From contig NZ_CP049780.1 in the NCBI RefSeq assembly GCF_011193355.1, positions 4,539,085-4,603,084 on the forward strand: 64,000 bases of DNA, in the 5' to 3' direction. Each line of letters starts with the position of its first letter. The first letter of the stretch is position 1. This document shows positions 30,191-39,266 of the stretch, piece after piece. The stretch is from Streptomyces sp. JB150. GTDB lineage: Bacteria > Actinomycetota > Actinomycetes > Streptomycetales > Streptomycetaceae. The position numbers and the translations under genes are program-made. The notes under the pieces are model-generated. The model saw only the letters and a list, made by a program, of their open reading frames with translations. It had not been told where the DNA came from and did not search any database.

Positions 30191-32017
30191 ATGAGCAACA
30201 ACGGGGGAGCCCGCTACGGGGCCGACGAGCCGACCAGTTTCGGGCTGCAGCCGCCGAACCCGCCGCAGCAGCCGCCCTCCGCGATTCCGCACCCGGGCAA
30301 TCCGTACGCGGCCCCGACGCCGGCGCAGGGCGGACCGCAGCAGCACGGTGGGGCGCAGGGGCCGCAGCACGGTGGTGCGCAGGGCCCCGGTGCGGCGCAG
30401 GGGCACGGCTGGCCGCAGCAGCACGGTGCGGTGCAGGGGCACTTCGCCCCCGCTCCCGCCGCAGGCCCCGCTCCCGCGGCCTCTGCTGCGGCTCCCGCCG
30501 GCCCGCCCGCCGCCCCCGCCCCTCGGCCCGACCCCGGTGCCGGGCGACTGATCGCCGGTCGCTACCGGCTGCTCGCCAAGCTCGGGCACGGCGGCATGGG
30601 CACGGTCTGGCGGGCCAAGGACGAGATCGTGGACCGTGAGGTCGCCGTCAAGGAGCCGCGCGTCCCGGACCACCTCCCCGAACGCGAACGCGCCAACGCC
30701 TTCGAGCGGATGCGCCGCGAGGCGCGCGCCGCGGCCCGGCTCGACCACCCGGCGGTCGTCAACGTGCACGACGTGGCCGTGGTCGACGACCGGCCGTGGA
30801 TCGTGATGGAGCTGGTGCAGGGACGTTCCCTCGGCGACGCCCTGCGCGAGGGCACGCTGGACGCGCGCGAGGCCGCCCGGATCGGCCTGGAGGTGCTGGG
30901 CGCGCTGGAGGCCGCGCACGCGGCCGGCATCCTGCACCGCGACGTCAAGCCGGACAACATCCTGCTCGGCCGGCACGGCCGGATCGTCCTCACCGACTTC
31001 GGCATCGCCCAGATCGAGGGCGAGACCAACCTGACCGACACGGGCGGGTTCGTCGGCTCGCCCGAGTACATCGCCCCCGAGCGGGTGCTCGGCCGGCGTC
31101 CCGGCCCGGCCGCCGACCTCTGGTCGCTGGGTGTCGTGCTGTACGCGGCGACCGAGGGCGTCTCCCCGTTCCGGCGCAGCAACACCCCGGCCACGCTCCA
31201 GTCCGTCCTCAACGCCACCCCGGCGCCGCCCGCCTCCGCGCGGGGCCCGCTCGCGGAGGTCATCAACGGCCTGCTGCAGAAGGACCCCGCGCACCGGCCG
31301 AACGCCGCGCGGGTCCGCGCCCTGCTGGAGGCCGCCGCGAACCCGCCGGAGCCCCTCCCCACGCAGGTGGTGACCGTCACCGGCGACTCCGGTTCCCGCG
31401 GTGGTGTCCGGATCGGCCGCAGGATGCTGGTCGGACTCGGCGCGGCGGTCGTGACCGCGGCGCTGGCGGCGTACCTGGTGATCGCCGAGCCGTTCGCGGG
31501 CCCGCTGCCGGACGGCTGGAAGGAGCACCCGGAGAAGGCGCTGGGCGCCACCCTGGCGGTGCCGGAGGTCTACGAGCGCTCCGAGCCGGAGGAGACCGAC
31601 CAGGGCCACTGGGTGACGTACTCCGACCCCAGCGGCAGCATCTGGGTGCACCTCGAACTCGACAAGAAGTCGGAGGACACGAGCGGTCAGATCGCGGGCT
31701 CCGCGGAGGCCGAGATGTACGAGGACGAGGCCCGGTTCAAGCAGAGCGGCGACTACGACGTCTCCATGCCGGCGAACCCGAGGACCAGGCCCGTCGACGA
31801 CGCCGTGCACGAAGGCCGCCCGGCCGCCGAGAACACGGTCGTCTACACCTCGACCGACACCGAGAACCCGCGCGAGCTGCGGCTCTTCTACTACAGGACC
31901 AAGACCGGCGACATGTACAAGCTCACCGTCAGTTACCCGGGCAAGGGCGACTTCACCGAGCGCGGGCGCGAGGTGGCCAGGACGGCGATCGCCAACCTGG
32001 ACCTCGCGAAGCCCTGA
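30191..32017 (+). CDS. Hanks-type Ser/Thr protein kinase with Gln/Pro-rich N-terminus and extracytoplasmic domain
   Basis: 608 aa. Residues 1-115 are a low-complexity Gln/Pro/Gly/Ala tail with GGAQGPQH-like repeats, unusual in being placed before the kinase domain (about 118-385). That domain is complete: GHGGMGTVW, VAVKEP, HRDVKPDN, DFGIA, SPEYIAPERV. Membrane helix 412-432 (LVGLGAAVVTAALAAYLVIA), then an outside domain starting LPDGWKEHPEKALGATLAVP. The closest relative in the window is the next gene, which shares AHPEK..GATLALP. ATG 30191 has no clear ribosome site and may be expressed through coupling or a leaderless message. Confidence 0.92.
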   Translation: MSNNGGARYGADEPTSFGLQPPNPPQQPPSAIPHPGNPYAAPTPAQGGPQQHGGAQGPQHGGAQGPGAAQGHGWPQQHGAVQGHFAPAPAAGPAPAASAAAPAGPPAAPAPRPDPGAGRLIAGRYRLLAKLGHGGMGTVWRAKDEIVDREVAVKEPRVPDHLPERERANAFERMRREARAAARLDHPAVVNVHDVAVVDDRPWIVMELVQGRSLGDALREGTLDAREAARIGLEVLGALEAAHAAGILHRDVKPDNILLGRHGRIVLTDFGIAQIEGETNLTDTGGFVGSPEYIAPERVLGRRPGPAADLWSLGVVLYAATEGVSPFRRSNTPATLQSVLNATPAPPASARGPLAEVINGLLQKDPAHRPNAARVRALLEAAANPPEPLPTQVVTVTGDSGSRGGVRIGRRMLVGLGAAVVTAALAAYLVIAEPFAGPLPDGWKEHPEKALGATLAVPEVYERSEPEETDQGHWVTYSDPSGSIWVHLELDKKSEDTSGQIAGSAEAEMYEDEARFKQSGDYDVSMPANPRTRPVDDAVHEGRPAAENTVVYTSTDTENPRELRLFYYRTKTGDMYKLTVSYPGKGDFTERGREVARTAIANLDLAKP

Positions 32018-32034
32018 ACAGGCCGGCGCGGAAC

Positions 32035-33807
32035 ATGGACGAGGGCGGCACGCGGCCGCGTGGCGAACGCGTGGTCGGCGGCCGCTACCGGCTCGTCGAG
32101 CGGATCGGCTCCGGCGGCATGGGCACCGTCTGGCGCGCCCACGACCGGCTCGTCGACCGCGACGTCGCCGTCAAGCAGCCCCGCCTGCCGGGCGATCCGG
32201 AGGACGAGGCTTACCGCCGGGCCGCCCACCGCCTGCACCGCGAGGCCCGCGCCGCCGCCCGCGTGGACCACCCGTCCGCCGTCGCCGTCCACGACGTCGT
32301 CGAGGAGGACGGGCAGCCGTGGATCGTCATGGAACTGGTGCGGGGCGAGTCCCTGCACGAGGTGCTCCGGCGGGGGCCGCTGGAGCCCGCCGAGGCGGCC
32401 CGGATCGGCCTCGCGGTCCTCGGCGCGCTGCGCGCCGCGCACGCCGTGGGGATCGTGCACCGGGACGTGAAGCCCGCCAACGTCCTGCTCGGCCCGCACG
32501 GCCGGGTCGTCCTCACCGACTTCGGCATCGCCCATGTCCAGGGCGAGGAATCCCTCACCGCCAGCGGCGAGTTCGTCGGTTCGCTGGAGTTCGTCGCCCC
32601 CGAGCGGATGGCCGGCCGGATCGCGGGCCCGGCCTCCGACCTGTGGTCCCTCGGCGTCCTGCTGTACGCCGCCGTGGAGGGCTGGTCGCCCTTCCGCCGT
32701 ACGGCACCGGAGTCGACGCTCGCCGCGATCCTCACCACGGAGCCGCCCGAGCCGCGGCGGGCCGGCCCTCTCGGACCGCTCCTGCTCCGCCTGCTGGAGA
32801 AGGACCCCGGCCGGCGTCCGGACGCGGACCAGGTCACGGCGGCACTGGAAGCGGCCGCGAGCGAGGACCTCAGCACCCTGGGGGACCCCTCGCTCCAAGA
32901 CGTCTGTGGGCCGGCGGAGTTCGGCGACGACGCCGGGACGGTGCGGCTGGGTGCCCGGCGAGCCGGCGCCGACCCCGAGGCGGACACGCTGTCCGACCCG
33001 GCGCCCGGTACGACACCCCGCCCAGCGCCCCGTACAGCTCCCGGCCCGGCACTCCGCGCAGCACCCGCCCCAACGCCCCGTACAACACCCGCCCCGGCAC
33101 CGGCCCCGGTCTCCGCCGTACGGCACCCTCCCCGCCGCCCCCTCCACCGCCGCCCCGTCCCGCTCGCCGCCCTCGGTGGACTCCTGCTCGGCACCGCCGG
33201 GCTCGGCCTCTCCCTCCTCGCCGGCGGACCGGACGGCGGCGCGGCGACGCGCGATTCGGGCAAGGCCGCGGCCGGCCGCCCGACCGCACCGGCGACGAGC
33301 CCGAGCAGCACCCCAACTCCCGCTCCCGCCCTCGACGGCTGGACCGCCCACCCCGAGAAGGACATGGGCGCGACCCTCGCCCTGCCGCCCGAGTACCAGG
33401 AGTTCGCCCGCCAGGGCAACGACACCGTCCAGCCGCGCGCCGTGGAGTACGCCGCCGGTTCCGTCCAGGTCCGCCTCACCCAGTGGGACAAATCCCCCGG
33501 GACTCCGATGAAGCAGGCGAAACAACACGCGGCGACCTTCGAGTTCTACGGCAACGCCCGCACCCGCCACACCCCCACCAGCTTCCAGGGCTGGGACGCC
33601 GTCCGGTCCGACAGCCGCTACGGCGACGAGGACCTCCGCCACCGCGTCATCGAGCTGCTGCTGCGCACCGACGACGCCCGGTTCTACGAACTGCGCGTCG
33701 AGATGCCCGAGGACACGGCACAGGAGCGCGTGGGCGAGGCGGTCTTCGCCGGCGCCCTCGACCGGCTGGTCGTGGCAGCGTCCCGATCGGGCACACAACG
33801 CCCCTGA
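32035..33807 (+). CDS. Hanks-type Ser/Thr protein kinase with extracytoplasmic domain
   Basis: 590 aa. Kinase domain residues 14-280: GSGGMGTVW, VAVKQP, HRDVKPAN, DFGIA, SLEFVAPERM. A Pro/Thr/Arg-rich linker with repeated RTAPGPALRAAP-like units follows, then a membrane helix near 377-400 and an outside domain (LDGWTAHPEKDMGATLALPPEY) very like that of the preceding kinase, pointing to recent duplication of the pair. ATG 32035 is 17 bases after the previous stop, so the two are probably translated from one message. The long open frame upstream of 32035 is the shadow of the preceding gene. Confidence 0.92.
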   Translation: MDEGGTRPRGERVVGGRYRLVERIGSGGMGTVWRAHDRLVDRDVAVKQPRLPGDPEDEAYRRAAHRLHREARAAARVDHPSAVAVHDVVEEDGQPWIVMELVRGESLHEVLRRGPLEPAEAARIGLAVLGALRAAHAVGIVHRDVKPANVLLGPHGRVVLTDFGIAHVQGEESLTASGEFVGSLEFVAPERMAGRIAGPASDLWSLGVLLYAAVEGWSPFRRTAPESTLAAILTTEPPEPRRAGPLGPLLLRLLEKDPGRRPDADQVTAALEAAASEDLSTLGDPSLQDVCGPAEFGDDAGTVRLGARRAGADPEADTLSDPAPGTTPRPAPRTAPGPALRAAPAPTPRTTPAPAPAPVSAVRHPPRRPLHRRPVPLAALGGLLLGTAGLGLSLLAGGPDGGAATRDSGKAAAGRPTAPATSPSSTPTPAPALDGWTAHPEKDMGATLALPPEYQEFARQGNDTVQPRAVEYAAGSVQVRLTQWDKSPGTPMKQAKQHAATFEFYGNARTRHTPTSFQGWDAVRSDSRYGDEDLRHRVIELLLRTDDARFYELRVEMPEDTAQERVGEAVFAGALDRLVVAASRSGTQRP

Positions 33808-33821
33808 TCAGCGCGTTCGTT

Positions 33822-33837
33822 GCCAGTGATCGCTGGC
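33822..33837. promoter_or_regulatory. Near-perfect palindrome upstream of the semialdehyde dehydrogenase
   Basis: GCCAGTGATCGCTGGC, a 16-base palindrome with one mismatched pair, 75 bases before the dehydrogenase ATG and just after the last kinase gene. Placement suits an operator for a dimeric repressor; the regulator is unknown. Confidence 0.4.
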
Positions 33838-33911
33838 GGCATGTGCGCGGTCCGTGAATCGCCATTACCGACGGGTACACAAAGCCTGCGGCGCGGCATA
33901 CCCTGCGCCTC

Positions 33912-35531
33912 ATGACCGACGCGCAGGCTCTTGAGAAGGCCGGTACCGCCACCAACCCCGTCGCCCCCGTCCCGGCGGGCGTCCGCACGGCCGCCGATGT
34001 CGTCACGCCCGAGCTGATCGCCCAGCTCACCAAGGGGGTGACCGGCTCCGGACGGACCGCCAACCACACGCCGTTCACCGGCGAGAAGCTGGCCGACCTG
34101 CCCGAGTCGACGCCCGCGGACGTGGAGAAGGCCTTCCAGGCGGCCCGCGCCGCGCAGCCGGTCTGGGAGCGCACGCCGGTCCGTGACCGCGCCGCCGTCC
34201 TGCTCCGCTTCCACGACCTGGTCCTGGAGCGCCAGGGCGAGGTGCTGGACCTCATCCAGCTGGAGACGGGCAAGGCCCGCCTGCACGCGCACGAGGAGGT
34301 GCAGGCGGTCGCGGTCGCCGCCCGCCATTACGGCCGCAGGGCCGCGGCCTACCTCCGGCCCAAGCGGCACGCGGGCGCCGTACCGGCCCTGACGAAGGTC
34401 CTCGAACTGCGCCACCCGCGCGGCGTGGTCGGCCAGATAGCCCCCTGGAACTACCCGCTGGAGCTGTCCGTCGGCGACGCGCTCCCCGCCTTCGCCGCGG
34501 GCAACGCGGTGGTGATGAAGCCGGACACGGAGACCTGCCTGACCGCACTGTGGGCCCGCGACCTGCTCATCGAGGCCGGACTGCCCGCCGACGTCTTCCA
34601 GGTCGTCCTCGGCGACGGCCCGGTCGTCGGCCCCGAGGTCGTCCGGCACGCCGACTACGTCTCGTTCACCGGCTCCACCCGCACCGGGCGCGAGGTCGCC
34701 CAGGGCGCCGCCGCCCGCCTGGTCGGCGTCTCGCTCGAACTCGGCGGCAAGAACGCCATGCTGGTTCTGGCGGACGCCGACCTCGACAAGGCCGCGGCGG
34801 GCGCCGTCCGCGCCTGCTTCTCCTCCGCGGGCCAGCTGTGCATCTCCATCGAGCGGCTGTACGTCCACGAGTCGGTCGCCGACGCCTTCGCCGAGCGCTT
34901 CGCCGCCCGCACCAGGGCCCTGCGGCTCGGCACGGCCCTGGCCTACGGCGCCGACATGGGCTCGCTCGTCGGCGAGCGCCAGCTGGAGACCGTGCGGCGG
35001 CACGTCGAGGACGCCGTGGCCAAGGGCGCGAAGGTGCTGGCCGGCGGCGTGGCCCGCCCGGACGTCGGGCCGTACTTCTACGAGCCGACCATCCTCGACG
35101 GTGTCACCGAACCCATGGCTGTCTGCTCCGAGGAGACCTTCGGCCCGGTCGTCTCCCTCTACCGCTTCCGCACCGAGGACGAGGCGGTCGAGCTGGCCAA
35201 CGCCACGCCGTACGGCCTGAACTCGTCGGTGTGGACGAAGGACGCCCGCCGCGGCCGCGCCGTCGCCGCCCGGCTGCGCACCGGCACCGTCAACATCAAC
35301 GAGGGCTACGCCCCCGCCTACGGCAGCGTCCAGTCCCCGATGGGCGGCATGAAGGACTCCGGCCTGGGCCGCCGCCACGGCGCCGAGGGCATCCTCAAGT
35401 ACACCGAGGCCCAGACGGTCGCCCACCAGCGGCTGCTGCCGATGGCGCCGTCGCTGGGCATGGACGACGAGAAGTACGCGGCGTTCATGACCCGCAGCCT
35501 GCGGCTGATGAAGGCGTTCCGCTTCCGCTAG
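33912..35531 (+). CDS. gabD2: Succinate-semialdehyde dehydrogenase, NADP-type
   Basis: 539-aa aldehyde dehydrogenase superfamily enzyme, likely oxidising succinate semialdehyde to succinate in GABA or related breakdown. Motifs: PWNYPLELS (cofactor site), SFTGSTRTGREV, LELGGKNAMLVL with the general-base Glu, and FSSAGQLCISIERLYV with the nucleophile Cys. The C-terminus is typical of the long actinobacterial GabD2 group, a little longer than E. coli GabD. The name rests on family resemblance; other aldehydes are possible. It starts at ATG 33912 without a clear ribosome site and is followed 70 bases later by a GMC oxidoreductase on the same strand. Confidence 0.87.
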   Translation: MTDAQALEKAGTATNPVAPVPAGVRTAADVVTPELIAQLTKGVTGSGRTANHTPFTGEKLADLPESTPADVEKAFQAARAAQPVWERTPVRDRAAVLLRFHDLVLERQGEVLDLIQLETGKARLHAHEEVQAVAVAARHYGRRAAAYLRPKRHAGAVPALTKVLELRHPRGVVGQIAPWNYPLELSVGDALPAFAAGNAVVMKPDTETCLTALWARDLLIEAGLPADVFQVVLGDGPVVGPEVVRHADYVSFTGSTRTGREVAQGAAARLVGVSLELGGKNAMLVLADADLDKAAAGAVRACFSSAGQLCISIERLYVHESVADAFAERFAARTRALRLGTALAYGADMGSLVGERQLETVRRHVEDAVAKGAKVLAGGVARPDVGPYFYEPTILDGVTEPMAVCSEETFGPVVSLYRFRTEDEAVELANATPYGLNSSVWTKDARRGRAVAARLRTGTVNINEGYAPAYGSVQSPMGGMKDSGLGRRHGAEGILKYTEAQTVAHQRLLPMAPSLGMDDEKYAAFMTRSLRLMKAFRFR

Positions 35532-35601
35532 GCGGGCGGGGACGCGCCAGACGGCCCCCGGAACCCGGTCCCCCCCCCGCAGTTCTCGACGAGGAGAGCA
35601 C

Positions 35602-37428
35602 GTGTCGCAGGAGAAGTCCGTCCAGACCCGGGACGAAAACGGGTACGACTACGACGTCATCGTCGTCGGCTCAGGCTTCGGCGGCTCGGTCACCGCCCTG
35701 CGCCTGACCGAGAAGGGCTACCGCGTCGGCGTCCTGGAAGCCGGCCGCCGCTTCACCCGCGACACCCTCCCGAAGAACTCGTGGGACCTGAAGAACTACC
35801 TCTGGGCGCCGAAGCTCGGCATGTACGGCATCCAGCGCATCCACCTGCTCGGCAATGTCATGGTCCTGGCAGGCGCGGGCGTGGGCGGCGGGTCGCTGAA
35901 CTACGCCAACACCCTCTACGTCCCGCCCAAGCCGTTCTTCGACGACCCCCAGTGGCGCCACATCACCGACTGGCAGGACGAACTGCGGCCGTACTACGAC
36001 CAGGCGAAGCGCATGCTCGGCGTACGGCTCAACCCGACGATGACCCCCTCCGACGTCCACCTGAAGGACGCCGCCCGGCGCATGGGCGTCGGCGACACCT
36101 TCCACATGGCACCCGTCGGGGTCTTCTTCGGTGACGGCCAGGACGCCGACGGCACCGTCACGGCCGAGCCCGGCCAGGAGGTCCCCGACCCCTACTTCGG
36201 CGGCGCGGGCCCGGCCCGCCGAGCCTGCGCCGAGTGCGGCGAGTGCATGACCGGCTGCCGCCACGGCGCGAAGAACACCCTCAACGAGAATTACCTCCAC
36301 CTCGCCGAGAAGGCGGGCGCCGTCGTCCACCCGATGACCACGGTCGTGTCCGTCACCGAGGACTCCCGCGGCGGCTACGCGATCGCCACCCTGCCCACCG
36401 ACGACAGGAAGAAGGGCAGGGGCCGGACCTTCACCGCCCGCCGGGTCGTCCTCGCCGCCGGCACCTACGGCACCCAGACCCTGCTGCACCGCATGAAGGC
36501 CACCGGCAGGCTCCCGCACCTCTCCGACCGGCTCGGCATGCTGACCCGCACCAACTCCGAGGCCCTGGTCGGCGCCCAGACCACCGACCGCCGCTACCGC
36601 AAGGTCAGCGGCGAGCGCCCCGACTTCACCCGCGGCGTCGCCATCACGTCCTCCGTCCACCCGGACGCGAACACCCACATCGAACCCGTCCGCTACGGCA
36701 AGGGCTCCAACTCGATGGGCAGCCTGTCCATCCTGCAGGTGCCGTACGCCGAGGGCTCCTCCCGGCTGCTGGCCTGGCTCGGCAACGCCGCCCGCCATCC
36801 GCTGCAGCTGCTGCGCTCGCTGTCCAACCGCCGCTGGTCGGAGAAGACCATCATCGGCCTGGTCATGCAGTCGCTGGACAACTCCCTGACGACGTATCTG
36901 AAGCCGTCCGGCGTCGGCAAGGGCCTGCTCACCGCCCGCCAGGGCCACGGCGCGCCCAACCCCAAGCAGATCAAGGCCGCCGCCGAGGGCGCCGCCGCGC
37001 TCGCCGCCTCCATCAACGGTTTCGCCGGGTCCAACGTCGGCGAGCTGATGGGCACCCCGCTCACCGCCCACTTCCTCGGCGGCTGCCCGATCGGCGACTC
37101 CCGCGAGACCGGTGTCATCGACCCGTACCACCGGCTCTACGGCCACCCCGGCATCTCCGTCGTCGACGGGTCCGCGGTCTCCGCGAACCTCGGCGTCAAC
37201 CCGTCGCTGACCATCACCGCGCAGGCCGAGCGGGCGATGTCGTTCTGGCCGAACAAGGGCGAGACCGACCCGCGCCCGGCGCAGGGCGCGGCGTACGAAC
37301 GTCTCCAGCCGGTCGAGCCGAAGCAGCCGGCGGTCCCCGCGGAGGCGTTCGGCGCGCTGCGGCTGCCGTTCCTCGGCATCCCGGCGGTGCCGAAGCAGCC
37401 CGGAGCGCAGAAGGTGCGGGAGACCTGA
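35602..37428 (+). CDS. GMC-family FAD oxidoreductase (cholesterol-oxidase-like) with ferredoxin-type Cys motif
   Basis: 608-aa flavoprotein of the glucose-methanol-choline family. FAD motif DVIVVGSGFGGSVTALRL near residue 17; GAGVGGGSLNYANTL; C-terminal GGCPIGDSRETGVID... GISVVDGSAVSANLGVNPSLTITA, the family signature. Residues 209-219 read CAECGECMTGC (C-x2-C-x2-C-x3-C), the spacing that binds a 4Fe-4S cluster in ferredoxins. The relatives I know are the ChoD-like oxidases beside guaB3 in Mycobacterium; substrate not established, a sterol-like or long-chain alcohol is possible. GTG 35602 follows GAGGAGAG. Probably co-transcribed with the aldehyde dehydrogenase, suggesting alcohol-to-aldehyde-to-acid chemistry. 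Confidence 0.88.
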   Translation: MSQEKSVQTRDENGYDYDVIVVGSGFGGSVTALRLTEKGYRVGVLEAGRRFTRDTLPKNSWDLKNYLWAPKLGMYGIQRIHLLGNVMVLAGAGVGGGSLNYANTLYVPPKPFFDDPQWRHITDWQDELRPYYDQAKRMLGVRLNPTMTPSDVHLKDAARRMGVGDTFHMAPVGVFFGDGQDADGTVTAEPGQEVPDPYFGGAGPARRACAECGECMTGCRHGAKNTLNENYLHLAEKAGAVVHPMTTVVSVTEDSRGGYAIATLPTDDRKKGRGRTFTARRVVLAAGTYGTQTLLHRMKATGRLPHLSDRLGMLTRTNSEALVGAQTTDRRYRKVSGERPDFTRGVAITSSVHPDANTHIEPVRYGKGSNSMGSLSILQVPYAEGSSRLLAWLGNAARHPLQLLRSLSNRRWSEKTIIGLVMQSLDNSLTTYLKPSGVGKGLLTARQGHGAPNPKQIKAAAEGAAALAASINGFAGSNVGELMGTPLTAHFLGGCPIGDSRETGVIDPYHRLYGHPGISVVDGSAVSANLGVNPSLTITAQAERAMSFWPNKGETDPRPAQGAAYERLQPVEPKQPAVPAEAFGALRLPFLGIPAVPKQPGAQKVRET

Positions 37429-37443
37429 ACCGGGAACGCCGAG

Positions 37444-37477
37444 AGGGACCTGTGCCCCCCTCCGAGCGCAGGTCCCT
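37444..37477. terminator. Hairpin between convergent GMC oxidoreductase and surface protein
   Basis: AGGGACCTGTGC pairs with GCGCAGGTCCCT (12 bp with one G-U), loop of ten bases, between two gene ends. Confidence 0.8.
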
Positions 37478-37523
37478 CCTGGTCTGTACGGCGCTGAGGC
37501 CGCTGTCCGTCGGCCGCTGAGGC

Positions 37524-38561
37524 CTACGCCTCGGCCTTCTTGCGGCGCACGAGGTACACCGCGCCCGCACCGGCGACGACGGCGGCACCGCCGACCAGAC
37601 CGATCATGGGCAGGGCGGAACCGGCACCCGTCTCGGCGAGGCTCCCGGTCACGTCGACCGGGTTGACGTCGTCGAGGTCGGCCATGCCGCCGGTCTGCGG
37701 CTTGGCGTCACCGGGCCGGGGATTCTCGGAGCCGGCGGCGAGGATGTCGAAGAAGTACAGCCAGCCGTTCGGGTCGTCGGCGATCCAGCAGCCCTCTTCG
37801 TCGGCGTACTGGGCGAAGCCACCGGTCAGCCCGATCGCGTCGGGAACCTCACCGCTGACGCTCAGCCGCATCTCGAACGAGACGGACTGGCCCGCGCCCA
37901 GCGAGAACGCGGAGAACGTCCCGCCCTCACCGCCGGTGTCGGCGATGGTCGACCAGGCGCCGGAGGCCTTGTCGCGGACCTGCACCGTGATCTCGCCGGA
38001 GTAGTCCTGCTCGTCCCATCCGATCGCGGCGACACCGATCAGCGGCTTGATGTTCTTGATCTCCTCGCCCCCGCGGTTGGAGACGTCGAAGGAGAACTGC
38101 TCCCAGCCGCTGCCCGCGACGATCGTGTCGGCCAGGCCGGACAGGCCGCTGCGCAGGTCGTCGCTGACACCGGTCGACTCGTCACCCGGGTCGGCGCAGA
38201 CCGGGTCCGGCTCGGCGGACTCGCTCGGCGACGGCGACGGGGAGGCGGAGCCGGTGGCGGAACCGGTCGGCGCGGGGCTGGTCTCGGTGGCCGAGCCCGT
38301 CGGCGCCGGGGAGGTCTCCGTGGCGGAGCCGGTGGGCGCCGGGGAGGTCTCGGTGGCGGAGCCCGTCGGTTCGGGCGCGGTCTCGCTGACCGAGGCGGTG
38401 GGCGCCGGCGTCGCGGACTCGGACACCGTCTCCGTCGCGGTGACGGTCGGGCTCGCGGAGGACGTGTCCCCGGTCGCGAACGCGGCCGGCGCCGAGAGCA
38501 GCGCCAGCGGGGCTATCGCTGCCGTAGCGGCCGCTGCGGCCAGGGCGCGGCGAAGCTTCAT
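37524..38561 (-). CDS. LAETG-anchored surface protein with Pro/Thr/Ser repeats
   Basis: 345-aa exported protein. Signal peptide of about 29 residues (MKLRRALAAAAATAAIAPL...AFA), then a Ser/Thr/Pro/Glu stretch with four near-identical 11-residue repeats (P-A/E-PTGSATETS; 33-bp DNA repeats at about 38250-38370), then a 170-residue domain with two Cys (DPVCADPGDES... EEGCWIADDPNGW) and a beta-rich look. The end is a sortase signal: LAETG at 308-312, a hydrophobic span, and RRKKAEA. LAxTG is the motif of class E sortases in Streptomyces. Start ATG 38561 after GAGG; longer upstream frame rejected because the signal peptide begins here. No sortase gene is nearby. Confidence 0.88.
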   Translation of the reverse strand: MKLRRALAAAAATAAIAPLALLSAPAAFATGDTSSASPTVTATETVSESATPAPTASVSETAPEPTGSATETSPAPTGSATETSPAPTGSATETSPAPTGSATGSASPSPSPSESAEPDPVCADPGDESTGVSDDLRSGLSGLADTIVAGSGWEQFSFDVSNRGGEEIKNIKPLIGVAAIGWDEQDYSGEITVQVRDKASGAWSTIADTGGEGGTFSAFSLGAGQSVSFEMRLSVSGEVPDAIGLTGGFAQYADEEGCWIADDPNGWLYFFDILAAGSENPRPGDAKPQTGGMADLDDVNPVDVTGSLAETGAGSALPMIGLVGGAAVVAGAGAVYLVRRKKAEA

Positions 38562-39266
38562 GAAGACCTCGAATGTCCGGTGCTGCGGCGGCGCAGCACG
38601 CGTGGGGCGGTGGGCGGCCCCGCGTATGGGGCGCGGTTGTGACCCTTGATTCGCCTGGTTTGATCCGTGAGTGCAGTGAATGGTTGTCCCGCCACTCACA
38701 GAATTTTTATGTGGGCTGGATCACACCGGTCGCGCCGAAGGGCCCCGCGGGGGAGGAGCCGCGGGGCCCTTCGTTCGTGGGCACCGGTGTCAGGGCGTCA
38801 CCGGTACTCGGGGGAGGCGGCGCCGGGGGGTGCGCGGTTGGTCTCGGCTGGTGAGGTGATGGCGATCAGGCTGATGCCCGTGATGCCGGGTGATGCGGGG
38901 ATACGGGGCGACCGCCCGCTCCCGCTCCGGGACTCGACGGAACAGGATCCGTTCCGCCGGCCGGCCCCGGGCGTCCCCGGAGCCGGCCGTTTCTCTTGGG
39001 TGACCGGGCTGCTGTCCCCTGCCGTCCGGTCACTTCCCTGGAGCGAGGTCCCACGACGCACGGCACGATCCGTCCGTCTCATCGCTCCAGCGAGCCACGC
39101 GTGGTTCTTTCGGGCCCGCGCCTGGCTGACACGGACACCGGGACCAACGAAGCGGCCGGCGGGACGGTCACGCGCCGTACGGGTGAGAGGTGATGCGTAC
39201 GTACGTACAGGGACCGCCGGCGCAGCGCCCCCCGGGGCCGGGCCGCGCACAGGGCCGGCCCGGGCG
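38562..39266. other. 700-bp region with two hairpins, no firm gene
   Basis: Contains a perfect 14-bp hairpin (38737-38772), a 12-bp hairpin with one mismatch at 38959-38988 followed on the + strand by GTTTCTCTT, and a CGTACGTACGTAC stretch near 39195-39208. A minus-strand frame ends at 38798, 26 bases before the first hairpin, but has no convincing start or domain. Confidence 0.5.
38737..38772. terminator. Perfect 14-bp hairpin, probable terminator
   Basis: GAAGGGCCCCGCGG, 8-base loop, and the exact complement, followed on the + strand by GTTCG. No gene on the + strand precedes it; on the - strand it would end transcripts coming from the chorismate-mutase side. Confidence 0.65.

Noticed and set aside
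38798..39250. 150-codon minus-strand frame between surface protein and chorismate mutase as a gene
   Set aside because: No convincing start or domain; only its position before a hairpin is suggestive, noted as a finding.
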